Positions 1 to 8,650 of a stretch of 64,000 nt of DNA are shown piece after piece. The stretch's first letter is position 1; each line of letters begins with the position of its first letter. The DNA comes from Roseovarius nubinhibens ISM (GTDB lineage: Bacteria > Pseudomonadota > Alphaproteobacteria > Rhodobacterales > Rhodobacteraceae). The translations under genes were made by a program, and so were the position numbers. The stretch is taken from NCBI RefSeq assembly GCF_000152625.1, contig NZ_CH724156.1, positions 3,402,602 through 3,466,601 on the forward strand, in the 5' to 3' direction. The notes below the pieces were generated by a model. That model ran no database searches and was not told the DNA's origin. It worked only from the letters and a program-made list of their open reading frames with translations.

Positions 1-550
1 TCTCGTCAAAGAGACAGATCAGGTCGATATCCGAGCTGTAGTTGAGCTCCCCCGCCCCCATCTTGCCCATGGCGAGCACCACCATGCCGCCCGCCGTCTC
101 GATGTCATCCTCGCTTTGCCCCGGCAGCTTGCCACGCCGGATCTCGCGCCCCACCGCCTCGGTGAGCGCCCGCTGGCACGCCAGATCGGCAAACTCGGTG
201 AGCGTCCCGGTCACCTCTTCCAACGGCCAGACCCCCGCCAGATCCGCGAGCCCCGCCAAGAGCGCAATCCGCCCCTTGGCCGCGCGCAGCCCCGAGCCAA
301 GCGCCCCATCCTCGAGCCCCCGCACCTCCGCCATGAGACCCGCCCGCGCCGCCTCCGGGTCGTCGAGCGCCTCGCTCAGCCACCCCGCCTCCCGCGCGAT
401 CAACCCGGCGAGATAGGGGCTGCACCCCGCCGCCCCCGCCACCAGATCGGCCAGCTCGGGGGCAAGCCCCGGCACCTGGCCCCGCGCCTCCTCGGCAGCA
501 TCGGGATCATGGGGACGGGGACAGCGGGTCATGCGGGACAAAAAACTCAT
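1..550 (-). CDS. glnE: Glutamine synthetase adenylyltransferase/deadenylase GlnE, N-terminal part (cut by window edge)
   Basis: GlnE adenylylates and deadenylylates glutamine synthetase in response to PII proteins, so it sets ammonium assimilation in the cytoplasm. The reverse-strand frame is open from an ATG at 550 to the window edge with no stop (about 183 residues). It ends in the hallmark nucleotidyltransferase motif [17 protein letters not shown] (near residue 170), in which the SSDxD acidic residues bind metal. A second ATG seven codons in (532) is an alternative start. Family members are about 900-1000 residues, so roughly 80% of the gene lies to the left of position 1. The family assignment is firm because of the motif; the exact start is less certain. 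The ntr genes at 17.9-24.1 kb act in the same nitrogen-control pathway but are not adjacent. Confidence 0.9.
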   Translation of the reverse strand, partial: MSFLSRMTRCPRPHDPDAAEEARGQVPGLAPELADLVAGAAGCSPYLAGLIAREAGWLSEALDDPEAARAGLMAEVRGLEDGALGSGLRAAKGRIALLAGLADLAGVWPLEEVTGTLTEFADLACQRALTEAVGREIRRGKLPGQSEDDIETAGGMVVLAMGKMGAGELNYSSDIDLICLFDE

Positions 551-634
551 GGCCCGACCATTCCCCGCCCCCGTCCCGAGGTCAATGGGCCTCGCACCAT
601 TGCACGCACGCGCCCGCCTCCCTATCTGGGGATC

Positions 635-1096
635 ATGACCTATACCCAAGCCCCGCTCACCTGGCACCTGCCCGATCCCGAACGTCAGCCCGAGTTCTAC
701 CGCGACGTGGCGACGAAACGCTTTGTCGCCTTCTGGATCGACACGGCGGCAATCTTGCTGCTCACGCTCATCGCCGTTGTGCTGACCGCCTTCACCGGAC
801 TTTTCTTCTTCCCGCTGCTCTTTCTCGCGGTGGGCTTTGCCTATCGCAGCTACGGGCTCGCCCGCCATTCCGCCACGCTTGGCATGCGGCTCACCGCCAT
901 CGAATTCCGCGACCGCAACGGCGACCGGCTCGGCACCGACACCGCCCTGCTGCACACGCTGGGCTTCTCGCTGAGCTGCCTGCTCCCGATCATTCAGATC
1001 GTCTCGATGGGCTTCATGCTGCTCAACCCGCGCGGTCAGGGGCTCACCGATATCGCCCTTTCCACCGTCGCTCTCAACCGCCGCGCCGCCAGCTAA
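635..1096 (+). CDS. RDD family membrane protein
   Basis: A 153-residue inner-membrane protein of the RDD family, named for conserved Arg-Asp-Asp residues; here [11 protein letters not shown] carries the Arg and first Asp in the first helix. Three hydrophobic segments are visible, at about residues 28-65 (two close helices) and 108-130. The start is an ATG at 635; a longer open frame reaches back through glnE on the other strand but is a shadow of it. RDD proteins are sometimes linked to Na+ or H+ exchange, but most have no proven role and none can be assigned here. It is divergent from glnE and 95 bp upstream of bpt. Confidence 0.8.
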   Translation: MTYTQAPLTWHLPDPERQPEFYRDVATKRFVAFWIDTAAILLLTLIAVVLTAFTGLFFFPLLFLAVGFAYRSYGLARHSATLGMRLTAIEFRDRNGDRLGTDTALLHTLGFSLSCLLPIIQIVSMGFMLLNPRGQGLTDIALSTVALNRRAAS

Positions 1097-1191
1097 ACCC
1101 CAGCCAGCCTCGCAAATCCACAACCTGCCCCCTTGGCGGGGGGTATCTTCGTTGCTATCGTTTCCCTTGGATTGACGACAATAGAGGTATC

Positions 1192-2025
1192 ATGCGCCAC
1201 ACGCTGCCCCTGGCCCCTCAGTTCTATGTGACCGCGCCGCAACCCTGCCCCTATCTGCCGGGGCGGATGGAACGGAAACTCTTCACCGCGCTGCAAGGCG
1301 ACGAGGCGCAGCGGCTCAACGATTCCCTCTCGAAACAAGGCTTCCGCCGCTCGCAGAACGTGCTCTACCGCCCCGCCTGCGCCGATTGCGCCGCCTGCCT
1401 TTCGGCCCGGATCGACGTGTCACGCTTCAGCCCGACGAAATCGCAAAAACGGGTGCAGCGGCGCAATGAACATCTCGAACGCCGCGCCACCTCGCCCTGG
1501 GCCACCGAGGATCAATACGATCTCTTCCGCGACTATCTCGACGCCCGCCACGCCAGCGGCGGCATGGCCGATATGGACGCGTTCGAATTCGCCGCCATGG
1601 TCGAGGAAACCCCGGTGCGCACCCGCGTCGTCGAATATATCGACCGCGACAGCGGCGCGCTGATGGCCAGCTGCCTCACCGATATTCTCGATGATGGGGT
1701 GAGCATGGTCTACTCCTTCTTCAACCCCTCCATCGCCCGGCAAAGCCCCGGCACCTATCTGATCCTCGACCATATCCAGATGTGCCGCGATCTCGGCCTG
1801 CCTTACGTCTATCTCGGCTATTGGGTGCCGGGCAGCCCCAAGATGGGCTACAAGGCCGGGTTCTCGGGGATCGAGCTCTATGTCGGCGGCCAATGGGAAG
1901 ACATGCGCCCGTCTGAGGACTACGAGGACCGCGCCCACCCGCTGCACAGCGATCCCATCGCCGAACAGGTGGCCGATATCGTGCTGCCCGACGGCATGGC
2001 CCGCCACTCGGGCGCCACGCGCTAG
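1192..2025 (+). CDS. bpt: Aspartate/glutamate leucyltransferase (arginyl-tRNA--protein transferase family)
   Basis: A 277-residue protein, normal length for bacterial ATE/Bpt proteins, which transfer an amino acid (leucine in characterised Bpt enzymes) from aminoacyl-tRNA to N-terminal Asp or Glu and create N-degrons for ClpS/ClpAP. The N-terminal half has the cysteine pattern [12 protein letters not shown] near residue 65, matching the ATE N-domain. The C-terminal half has the GNAT-like motifs YLILDHI and [18 protein letters not shown] (about residues 185-225), diagnostic of the family. An AGAGG-like ribosome binding site precedes the ATG. The 3' end overlaps the convergent LysR gene by 4 nt. 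Whether it uses Leu or Arg cannot be read from sequence by eye. Confidence 0.92.
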   Translation: MRHTLPLAPQFYVTAPQPCPYLPGRMERKLFTALQGDEAQRLNDSLSKQGFRRSQNVLYRPACADCAACLSARIDVSRFSPTKSQKRVQRRNEHLERRATSPWATEDQYDLFRDYLDARHASGGMADMDAFEFAAMVEETPVRTRVVEYIDRDSGALMASCLTDILDDGVSMVYSFFNPSIARQSPGTYLILDHIQMCRDLGLPYVYLGYWVPGSPKMGYKAGFSGIELYVGGQWEDMRPSEDYEDRAHPLHSDPIAEQVADIVLPDGMARHSGATR

Positions 2026-2909
2026 CCCGCGCCGCCGCCCTGCGCCGCGGCCGCCGCGCTGAGCCAGCCCATCACCGAGGCCACCGCCTCGGGCCGCCGC
2101 CCGCGCTGCGCCAGAAGATAGAAATCCTGCGCGCCGCGCATCACCGCCTCACTGACTTGCACGAGGCTGCCCTCCGCCAGATCCCGCGCCACCAGGAACC
2201 GGCTCACCAGCGCCACGCCCTGCCCGGCCCGCGCCGCATCAATGGCAAGCGCCGTCTGGCTGAGCCCAAGCCCGCGACCGCTCTCCTCCGCCACCCCGAT
2301 CTGGCGCAGAAAGCCCGGCCAATGCCCATGGGCATCGCGCAGCTTGGGCAGCTGCGCGAGCTGCGCGGGCGTCACCGGCACCCTCCTATCGCCCAGCAGC
2401 TCCGGCGCCGCCACCGCGATCAGCTCTTGGGCGAAAAGCAACACCGCCTCGATCGACGCCCCAAAAGGCGGCCGCCCCTGCCGCACCGCCAGATCAATGC
2501 CATCCCCATGAAAGCTCGAGACTTTTTCAGTGGCCAATATGCGCAGATCGACATCCGGATGCCGCTCGGCCAGCCCCGCCATATTGGGGATGAGCCATTT
2601 CGCCGCAAAGCTCGGTGTGACGCTGATCGTCACCCGCCCGGGCGTCGGCCGTAGCGCCGCCGTGGCCTGCCGCATCTCGTCGAACGCCCCGGCGATCCGC
2701 CCGTGATAGGCCCGCCCCGCCTCGCTGAGCATCAAGCCTTTCGGCAAACGCTCGAACAAGGCCACGCCAAGCCCTGCCTCCAACTGCCGTACCTGCTGCG
2801 CCACCGCGCCTTGGGTCACGCCCAATTCCTCCGCCGCCGCGCGAAAGGTCAGATGCCGCCCCGCCGCCTCAAAGGCCCGCAGCCCGTTCAGATTGGGTAA
2901 TCTCTCCAT
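2022..2909 (-). CDS. LysR-family transcriptional regulator, GcvA-like
   Basis: A 295-residue LysR-type regulator. Residues 1-65 form the winged helix-turn-helix ([20 protein letters not shown], then [14 protein letters not shown]), the signature of the GcvA-like subfamily. The rest is the periplasmic-binding-like effector domain ([16 protein letters not shown]). GcvA-type regulators usually control a divergent neighbour; here that is the SDR gene at 3022, separated by about 112 bp. The effector is unknown. The stop codon overlaps the bpt stop on the opposite strand. Confidence 0.88.
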   Translation of the reverse strand: MERLPNLNGLRAFEAAGRHLTFRAAAEELGVTQGAVAQQVRQLEAGLGVALFERLPKGLMLSEAGRAYHGRIAGAFDEMRQATAALRPTPGRVTISVTPSFAAKWLIPNMAGLAERHPDVDLRILATEKVSSFHGDGIDLAVRQGRPPFGASIEAVLLFAQELIAVAAPELLGDRRVPVTPAQLAQLPKLRDAHGHWPGFLRQIGVAEESGRGLGLSQTALAIDAARAGQGVALVSRFLVARDLAEGSLVQVSEAVMRGAQDFYLLAQRGRRPEAVASVMGWLSAAAAAQGGGAG

Positions 2910-3021
2910 CTGGCAATAGTATTCCTACAGTCACGAGAGATCAATCCTCTCGCGCATTTGCCCGCCAGCCGGCGTATCTATGAGGCAAGCAACCCGATGC
3001 AATCCCCTGATGGAGGCAAAG

Positions 3022-3726
3022 ATGACTGTAGACAAAGTAGCCCTGATCACCGCCGGCGGCTCCGGCATGGGCGCCGACGCCGCCCGCCGCCTGGCCCAAG
3101 ATGGCTTTAAGGTCGGCATCCTCTCTTCCTCCGGCAAGGGCGAGGCCCTCGGCCAAGAGCTCGGCGGTTTTGGCGTCACCGGCTCCAACCTCGACCCCGA
3201 GGCGCTCGCCGCGCTGGTCGACGGCGCCACCGAACGCTATGGCCGCGTCGATGTGCTGATCAACTCTGCCGGCCACGGCCCCAAGGGCCCGGTGCTCGAC
3301 ATCCCCGATGAGGATTGGCATCAGGGGATGGAGGTCTACCTGATGAACGTGATCCGCCCCACCCGTCTCGTCACCCCGGTGATGCAGGCCCAGGGCGGCG
3401 GCGCGATCATCAACATCTCGACCTTCGCAGCCTTTGAACCCGACCCGCTCTTCCCGACCTCAGGCGTCTTCCGCGCCGGGCTCGCCGCCTTCACCAAGCT
3501 CTATTCCGACAAATATGCCGCCGATAACATCCGCATGAACAACGTGCTGCCGGGCTTTATCGACAGCCTGCCGGAAACCGACGACCGCCGCGCCCGCATC
3601 CCGCTCGGCCGCTATGGCCGCGCCGAGGAGGTCTCGTCGCTCATCGCCCTGCTCGCCTCCACCGACGGCGGCTATATCACCGGCCAGAACCTGCGCGTTG
3701 ACGGAGGCCTCACCCGTGCCGTCTGA
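3022..3726 (+). CDS. SDR-family protein with altered catalytic residues
   Basis: A 234-residue Rossmann-fold protein of the short-chain dehydrogenase/reductase superfamily. The cofactor motif TAGGSGMGADAA is at residues 9-20, NSAG near 80, and the C-terminal GQNLRVDGGL is typical of classical SDRs. The usual YxxxK motif is missing: anchoring on AGLAAFTK gives SGVFRAGL, with Tyr replaced by Ser and Lys by Arg. Normal reductase chemistry is therefore doubtful. The start at 3022 is chosen because GGAGG lies 5 nt upstream; a longer frame from 2980 lacks such a site. It is divergent from the LysR gene and overlaps the next small gene by 11 nt. Confidence 0.82.
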   Translation: MTVDKVALITAGGSGMGADAARRLAQDGFKVGILSSSGKGEALGQELGGFGVTGSNLDPEALAALVDGATERYGRVDVLINSAGHGPKGPVLDIPDEDWHQGMEVYLMNVIRPTRLVTPVMQAQGGGAIINISTFAAFEPDPLFPTSGVFRAGLAAFTKLYSDKYAADNIRMNNVLPGFIDSLPETDDRRARIPLGRYGRAEEVSSLIALLASTDGGYITGQNLRVDGGLTRAV

Positions 3727-3964
3727 TCTCGCCCCCCGCCGCCTCTCGACGGCCCAGATCGCCTTTGCGCTGAAATGGGTGGCCTCGGCCATCCAGATCG
3801 CGGGCTACGCCGCCACCGCCTTTGGCTGGACCCCCTACAACCTCTATTTCTTCCTCGTAGGCGTCCTCGGCTGGTTCCTCGTCGGCGTCATGTGGAACGA
3901 CCGCGCCATCATGCTCATCCATATCGTCGCCCTCGCCGCCATGATCGCCGGGATGAGCCAGTAA
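3716..3964 (+). CDS. Small two-helix membrane protein, unknown function
   Basis: An 82-residue protein starting at a GTG inside the last codons of the SDR gene (11-nt overlap), which suggests translational coupling. Hydrophobic helices lie at about residues 18-33 and 38-53, with a third shorter one at 62-78. The motif TPYNLYFFLVGVLGWFLVG followed by MWNDRAIMLIH resembles small conserved Rhodobacteraceae proteins, but no function is known to me. The last 16 nt of its 3' end (3948-3963) are repeated at 5371-5386, on the far side of the following island-like segment. Confidence 0.6.
   Translation: MPSDLAPRRLSTAQIAFALKWVASAIQIAGYAATAFGWTPYNLYFFLVGVLGWFLVGVMWNDRAIMLIHIVALAAMIAGMSQ
3948..3963 (+). 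repeat. 16-nt direct repeat, left copy (3' end of the 82-aa gene)
   Basis: The 16 nt CCGGGATGAGCCAGTA, covering the last codons of the 82-aa gene, recur exactly at 5371-5386. The two copies bracket the unknown 301-aa gene and look like a junction duplication left by an insertion. Confidence 0.7.
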
Positions 3965-4034
3965 CGGGTGGGTGGGTCGTGAAAAGCGGAAGCTAACCGC
4001 GCTCGGCGGACCTCGCTGCCCTTCGCAGAGGCCA

Positions 4035-4190
4035 TCGCCAGCCCAAGGCAGGGACTGGCGATGGCCGGGCCCCTTGCGCGCTGTTCATCGGCCCGGCGCT
4101 TGCACTGATCCCTCCGGGCCGGAAAATCCGCACTGTCGCTTTGCCGACGCGATACCGACGTGTCACCGACACCGCGTTTTCGGCTGGGTC
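4035..4190 (+). repeat. Composite ~145-bp repeat, copy A, with hairpins and an 11-bp-period iteron
   Basis: Collinear with 7552-7695. It contains an inverted repeat (CGCCAG...CTGGCG, 4036-4060), a shared GGGCCCCTTGCGCGC block, a second GGCCCGG...CCGGGCC inverted repeat (about 4090-4122), and then the iteron at 4135-4170 (GTCGCTTTGCCGACGCGATA onwards) with ACCGACG-like heptamers 11 bp apart. It lies between the 82-aa gene and the unknown 301-aa gene. No ORF in it is credible. Confidence 0.8.
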
Positions 4191-4397
4191 CTCGCGGGCA
4201 TCTTGTAGACAGACCGCGCCATCCGCATTCGGTTGATGTTTCGCGACACGTATTTAAGGGACACAAAAAATCGCTTTCTATAGGGCAACAGAAAATCCCG
4301 GAATGACGATGCGGTCAAAGAATTACCCGCAATTCGGGCTAATTCCACCCGAATTCAGCATAGACTGCTCCGGCAGTAACAATTGATGAGTTAACCC

Positions 4398-5303
4398 GTG
4401 CCTATAGAAACCTATACACTACCTGAGAGCATGCAATTGGTTGTCCGCATTCTTCCGTCGGGCAATGATCCTGATAGCTATGACAGCGAGATCCTTTCAG
4501 GATTTATAGAGTCTATTCCTGTGATCAAACGATCGGCCAGTGACAGGTCGCTGTACTTTCAGACCTTTTCCATTGCGCCGCCGCCCCGAAAGCAGATGCT
4601 GGAGAGCGGAAAATCCGCAACATCCTGGACGCCGCCCAGAGAGTTTGATCCCTGGAATGCCACGACGCGGGCCTTCTGGGCGCGCGTCGCCCGCAATCCG
4701 GATTTGCATCAACAGATAAAATCCTGGCTTGATCAGGTCCTGCACATGCTCGAGCGCGTCAACAAAATGGGCCGTGCGACAGAGGGGCTATGGGAACTCG
4801 ACGAAACGCAATTCGCCGAACCCGCCATATCTGTTCTTGCAATAGCGCACCCTGATTTCGTCCCCTATTATGCGCGGTTCTTGACCGTCTGGGACATGCA
4901 CCATGAAGTATCCCAGAAAGACGTCATTTCTCAAATTTTCGCGTCTCATGGAATTACTGAGGCAACCGAGAACCTGCTTATCGCTCGAATTGTTGATGGC
5001 GTTGGACAATATGGCTACGACAATTTCTGTGAAATGCTGCCACTCTTGCAAGAGCACTATGGCAAGATCGAAGGCACGGATTTTTACAAGCGAATGGCCG
5101 CGTATCATCACGCCGCATCTGTGAGCAGCTATGCACGTGTATTGCAGAATAAATTCGACAATTACAGATACGACTTTCTGCGGGACAAGAATCCGCAGCT
5201 GCCCAAACTCTCCGAGCTTCTCGCTTCGTTTTTTCCGGAGGGTCAGCCGAAACCATACGAAGGCGACCTCGAACTCTTCGACGATTTGCTTCGAAAACAG
5301 TAG
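4398..5303 (+). CDS. Hypothetical protein, unknown family
   Basis: A 301-residue soluble protein I do not recognise. No signal peptide or membrane helix is visible. It is rich in aromatic and acidic residues (for example WTPPREFDPWNATTRAFWAR near 75-95 and DFVPYYARFLTVWDMHHEV near 150) and appears largely alpha-helical after residue 85. The frame starts with a GTG at 4398 without a strong ribosome binding site; the first in-frame ATG is at 4431. Base composition is visibly lower in G+C than the flanking genes. It lies between repeat copy A and the duplicated 16-nt sequence, which suggests horizontal acquisition. A defence or cargo role is possible but unsupported. Confidence 0.55.
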   Translation: MPIETYTLPESMQLVVRILPSGNDPDSYDSEILSGFIESIPVIKRSASDRSLYFQTFSIAPPPRKQMLESGKSATSWTPPREFDPWNATTRAFWARVARNPDLHQQIKSWLDQVLHMLERVNKMGRATEGLWELDETQFAEPAISVLAIAHPDFVPYYARFLTVWDMHHEVSQKDVISQIFASHGITEATENLLIARIVDGVGQYGYDNFCEMLPLLQEHYGKIEGTDFYKRMAAYHHAASVSSYARVLQNKFDNYRYDFLRDKNPQLPKLSELLASFFPEGQPKPYEGDLELFDDLLRKQ

Positions 5304-5612
5304 ACAAGCGCCCTCTAAAAACACCCCGGCCCGGCGCGTCAAACCAACGCTCCGGCACCGCCCACGCCGGCCGGGATGAGCCAGTAGCGCACAGGTGTAT
5401 CGCCCGGTCAGGCCGCTCTTACTTGTTTCCCTTGCGCATCACCGACCTCGGGAGGCGGGTGAAACGCGGAACCCAGCTACGCTCCCCACTGATTTCCCCA
5501 TTGCGGACGTTTCAGACCTTCCCTGCCGTTATGCCAAACTCTGTTTCCGAGTGATTGGATAAGCCAAAGAACTTGCGTAGTGTTCTGCATAAAGGGAGAA
5601 GGTAAAGCCGCC
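5304..5612. other. Intergenic segment with repeat remnants
   Basis: About 309 bp without a credible gene. At 5328-5356 is a partial copy of the second hairpin arm region of the composite repeat (GGCCCGGCGCGTCAAACCAA, then ACGCTCCGGC), without the iteron. At 5371-5386 is the second copy of the 16-nt gene-end sequence. A purine-rich ribosome binding site (GGGAGAAGG, 5594-5602) for the methyltransferase is at the right end. Confidence 0.5.
5371..5386 (+). repeat. 16-nt direct repeat, right copy
   Basis: Exact copy of 3948-3963 (3' end of the 82-aa gene), here outside any gene. Similarity after the repeat is loose (both are followed within 100 bp by a GGTG/GGGTGAAA-CGCGGAA-like stretch), which fits an old duplication at an insertion site. 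Confidence 0.7.
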
Positions 5613-6362
5613 ATGAAAAATCCAAAGGATGTTGGTGACGACGATATCTACGACCCTCAATTCGTCGCAAATTTATTTGACCGTTGCTCATCAAGCTACA
5701 GGCGGTGGAGCGCCATAAGCTCATTCGGATTCATTTCCTTATGGCGTTACCAATGTGTGAACCGTCTCATTCCACCTGCGCATACTGGCTCAATTGCGGT
5801 GGATCTGATGGCGGGAACGGGCGAGGTTTGGCCACATCTTCTGCGTCGGTTTCCTGACCTTGGCACGATCACGGCGCTGGATATTTCACACAGAATGCAT
5901 TTGGAAGCTGTGGATCGCTTGCACGGTAAATACGCGGATATGATAACTCACATTGAAGCAGATGCGTTGCGAACTGATCTGCCATCTGATTACGCTGATC
6001 TCGTGATCTCCACTTTTGGTCTAAAGACCTTTGACCGAGATCACCAAAGTGTTTTGGCAAAACAAATTGCCCGTATTCTAAAGCCTGGCGGCAGCTTTGC
6101 ACTGATCGAAGCATCGGACCCTAAGGGCTGGATGTTGCGGCCATTCTATCGGTTCTACCTCGACAGAATATTGCCCCAAATAGAACGGTTTTTCCTAAAA
6201 GGTGCGAAGGATTTCAGCATGATTGGCACCTACACAAGAAACTATGGTGACAGCACCCACATGGCGGAAGCCCTTCGCGAAGCAGGTCTGTCGGTAACAT
6301 TGAAAAACCACTTCTTCGGCTGCGCCACCAGTGTCGCCGGATACAGGCCCGTCAAGCGGTGA
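5613..6362 (+). CDS. Class I SAM-dependent methyltransferase, UbiE/MenG-like
   Basis: A 249-residue methyltransferase. The AdoMet-binding motif I is VDLMAGTGEVWPHL (about residues 66-79), followed by ITALDIS (the acidic residue binding the ribose hydroxyls), ADALRTDLPSDYADLVISTFGL (motifs II/III) and LARILKPGGSFALIE (post-motif). This arrangement resembles UbiE/COQ5 quinone methyltransferases, but the C-terminus differs and the substrate is unknown. The start at 5613 follows a GGGAGAAGG element; a frame from 5580 is possible. G+C is lower than in flanking chromosome genes, as for the neighbours at 4398 and 6497, and it sits inside the repeat-bounded segment. It is convergent with the EamA transporter gene. 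Confidence 0.78.
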   Translation: MKNPKDVGDDDIYDPQFVANLFDRCSSSYRRWSAISSFGFISLWRYQCVNRLIPPAHTGSIAVDLMAGTGEVWPHLLRRFPDLGTITALDISHRMHLEAVDRLHGKYADMITHIEADALRTDLPSDYADLVISTFGLKTFDRDHQSVLAKQIARILKPGGSFALIEASDPKGWMLRPFYRFYLDRILPQIERFFLKGAKDFSMIGTYTRNYGDSTHMAEALREAGLSVTLKNHFFGCATSVAGYRPVKR

Positions 6363-6496
6363 AAAGATATAGGTTTTGATTGCGTATTTTTCCGTTGTTT
6401 CGGGCTGCTACTATCCACGGAAAAAACTCTAGCCTTATCGAGACGCCCGCTTCCGTCCAAGAACGGTTCAACATTTATCTGAGTTGCCGCGCCCGA

Positions 6497-7468
6497 TCAG
6501 CGACGTAGAACCAATACCCCTGCCCCCACGATCAACATCATACCCGTGATCGACGCGACGGTCGGCGCGATGCCAAAACACAAGATATCCCAGACGGCAA
6601 CAAAGACGAGATAGCTATACTCGAATGTAGCAACGGTGGATGGCGGCGCGGCTTGATACGCCCCCGCCAGCATCATGCCAATACCCACGGCAAATCCCGC
6701 CAACAGCAAAAGGACGAGCCAATCCTGTGGGGTCACTGTTGTCCATTCACCAAGAATATACGGATAGGCCGCGTGCAGCTCACCCTGCGGCTTCAGAAAA
6801 ACCAGAAAAAGGCTTACCGCAACACCCGCCACCATCATGACGGTATTCTGCGACAACGAAAGCGCGGCAAGGGGCACGCCCTGGCATCTTGTCCGTGTCG
6901 TAATATGTGCAAGAGCATAGAAACCCGCGCCTATGATCGGCAACAATGCCCAAGGCGAAAACGCGTCTGTGCCTGGCTGTAACAAGACGACGACCCCGAC
7001 AAAGCCAAGCACCACACCCATCCAACCCAGAGGCCCGACGGCTTCCTTGATCACATAGGCGGACAGCAAGGCCACAAAGATAGGAGCGATGTAATTTGCA
7101 GCGCCAACTGTCGACAAGCTTAGAAATGGGATGGCGGCATAGAAGGCTAGAAATGTGGTTGTGATAAAGAGCGCACGTAATATGGACCATGTCCCAAAGG
7201 CGGCGCGCAGAATGCCCCTATGTGCGCCGCGCATCCAACTCACACTCAGCAGCAGAGGCACGGCCAGAACGCCGCGTAGCGCAAAAATTTGCCAAAGGGT
7301 CAGAGTGTTGCTGAACAGTTTGAAGATGACATCTTGAACTGAAATCGTGAGTGCAGCCAGGACAATCAGCAGGACACCCCGGGTGATGTTTAGCGGGCGG
7401 GTTTCGACCTCAATGCTCAAGAGCGGTATCTCCGTTAGCTTCCGCGCAACTTGCATCGCGAGGTACAT
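6497..7468 (-). CDS. EamA-family (drug/metabolite transporter) inner-membrane exporter
   Basis: A 323-residue protein with ten hydrophobic segments in two repeated halves of five helices, as expected for DMT/EamA exporters. The first half carries ALRGVLAVPLL and AANYIAPIFVALLSAYVIKE; the second carries ATFEYSYLVFVAVWDILCFG at the matching place. The family exports amino acids and other small metabolites; roseobacter relatives include S-adenosylmethionine-transporter-like members, but the substrate cannot be assigned. The start is uncertain: neither the ATG at 7468 nor that at 7456 has a good ribosome binding site. It lies within the lower-GC segment and is followed upstream by repeat copy B. 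Confidence 0.85.
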   Translation of the reverse strand: MYLAMQVARKLTEIPLLSIEVETRPLNITRGVLLIVLAALTISVQDVIFKLFSNTLTLWQIFALRGVLAVPLLLSVSWMRGAHRGILRAAFGTWSILRALFITTTFLAFYAAIPFLSLSTVGAANYIAPIFVALLSAYVIKEAVGPLGWMGVVLGFVGVVVLLQPGTDAFSPWALLPIIGAGFYALAHITTRTRCQGVPLAALSLSQNTVMMVAGVAVSLFLVFLKPQGELHAAYPYILGEWTTVTPQDWLVLLLLAGFAVGIGMMLAGAYQAAPPSTVATFEYSYLVFVAVWDILCFGIAPTVASITGMMLIVGAGVLVLRR

Positions 7469-7551
7469 TGGGGGTCTCGGCGCTCACTTCGGCTCGACGC
7501 TTTCATTCCGATATGATTGGTAAATCCGACAGTCCTACGCGCCACAGCATT

Positions 7552-7695
7552 TCGCCAGCCCAAGGCAGGGGCTGGCGATGGCCGGGCCCCTTGCGCGCTG
7601 TTCACCGGCCCGACGCGCCAAACCAACGCGCCGGGCCGGAAAATCCCCACCGCCGCTTTACCGACGCGAGACCGACGTGCCACCGATACCCCGTT
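7552..7695 (+). repeat. Composite ~145-bp repeat, copy B
   Basis: Collinear with 4035-4190 in the same orientation: inverted repeat CGCCAG...CTGGCG, GGGCCCCTTGCGCGC block, second inverted repeat (about 7607-7639), and iteron at 7651-7695 (CCGCTTTACCGACGCGAGAC onwards). The spacing between the blocks is the same as in copy A. It sits just downstream of the stop of the dehydrogenase gene at 7702. Confidence 0.82.
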
Positions 7696-7701
7696 TCGCC
7701 C

Positions 7702-8574
7702 TCAACCGAGCTTGCGCAGCCGCTTGAAGAGGCTCGACGTATCCCAACGCCCGCCGCCCATTTTCTGCACATCCTTGTAGAACTGATCGACCAGCGCCGT
7801 GACGGGAAGCGACGCGCCGTTTTCCTCCGCCGTGTCGAGGCAGATCCCCAGATCCTTGCGCATCCAATCCACCGCGAACCCATGTTCGAACTGGTCGTCG
7901 ATCATCGTCTCATAGCGGTTCGCCATCTGCCAGCTGCCCGCAGCGCCCTGGCTGATCACCTCCACCACGGCCCGCCCGTCGAGCCCGGATTTCTCCGCGA
8001 AATGAAGCGCCTCGCTCAGACCCTGCACAAGGCCCGCGATGGCGATCTGGTTGCACATCTTGGTCATCTGGCCGGCACCGCTCTCGCCGATCCGGCGGCA
8101 GATCCGCGCATAGGCCGCCATCACCGGCTCGGCCTGCCCATAGGCCGCCTCATCGCCACCGCACATGACCGAGAGCACGCCGTTTTCCGCCCCCGCCTGA
8201 CCGCCCGAGATCGGCGCATCCACAAAGGCGAGCCCCTTGGCCCCCGCCGCCTCATAGAGCTCGCGGGTGACCTTGGCCGACACGGTGGTGTGGTCGACGA
8301 AAACCGCCCCCTCTTTCATCCCCTCAAACGCCCCGTCCTCGCCCAGACAGACGCCCCGCAGATCATCGTCATTGCCGACACAAGCCATAACGAAATCAGC
8401 ACCTTGCGCCGCCTCGCGCGGGGTCTTCGCCGCCGCGCCGCCATGCTCTTTGACCCAAGCCTCGGCCTTGGCCGCGGTGCGGTTATAGACGGTCACCTCA
8501 TGCCCCTTGGCCTGTAGATGCCCCGCCATCGGGTAGCCCATCACACCCAAGCCCAGAAATGCCAGTTTCGCCAT
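7702..8574 (-). CDS. NAD(P)-dependent oxidoreductase, 3-hydroxyisobutyrate dehydrogenase family
   Basis: A 290-residue beta-hydroxyacid dehydrogenase. The N-terminus has the Rossmann signature FLGLGVMGYPMAGHL (residues 4-18). The substrate loop DAPISGGQAGAENG is near residue 118, and the catalytic Lys motif GAGQMTKMCNQ is near 168. Family members reduce tartronate, glyoxylate or succinate semialdehydes or oxidise 3-hydroxyisobutyrate; the exact substrate is not visible. The start at 8574 has AGGAGG 8 nt upstream. It is divergent from the penicillin-acylase-family gene (76-bp gap). Confidence 0.9.
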   Translation of the reverse strand: MAKLAFLGLGVMGYPMAGHLQAKGHEVTVYNRTAAKAEAWVKEHGGAAAKTPREAAQGADFVMACVGNDDDLRGVCLGEDGAFEGMKEGAVFVDHTTVSAKVTRELYEAAGAKGLAFVDAPISGGQAGAENGVLSVMCGGDEAAYGQAEPVMAAYARICRRIGESGAGQMTKMCNQIAIAGLVQGLSEALHFAEKSGLDGRAVVEVISQGAAGSWQMANRYETMIDDQFEHGFAVDWMRKDLGICLDTAEENGASLPVTALVDQFYKDVQKMGGGRWDTSSLFKRLRKLG

Positions 8575-8650
8575 ATCCCTCACCTCCTGCATTGTCTCAG
8601 GCCGGATTTCTGACTATCCCGTCCCTGATTGCAAGGAGAAACGGCCCCAC

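Noticed and set aside
4135..4170. The iteron triplet as a plasmid-type replication origin
   Set aside because: No rep gene or AT-rich unwinding region is near any copy, and seven dispersed chromosomal copies argue against it.
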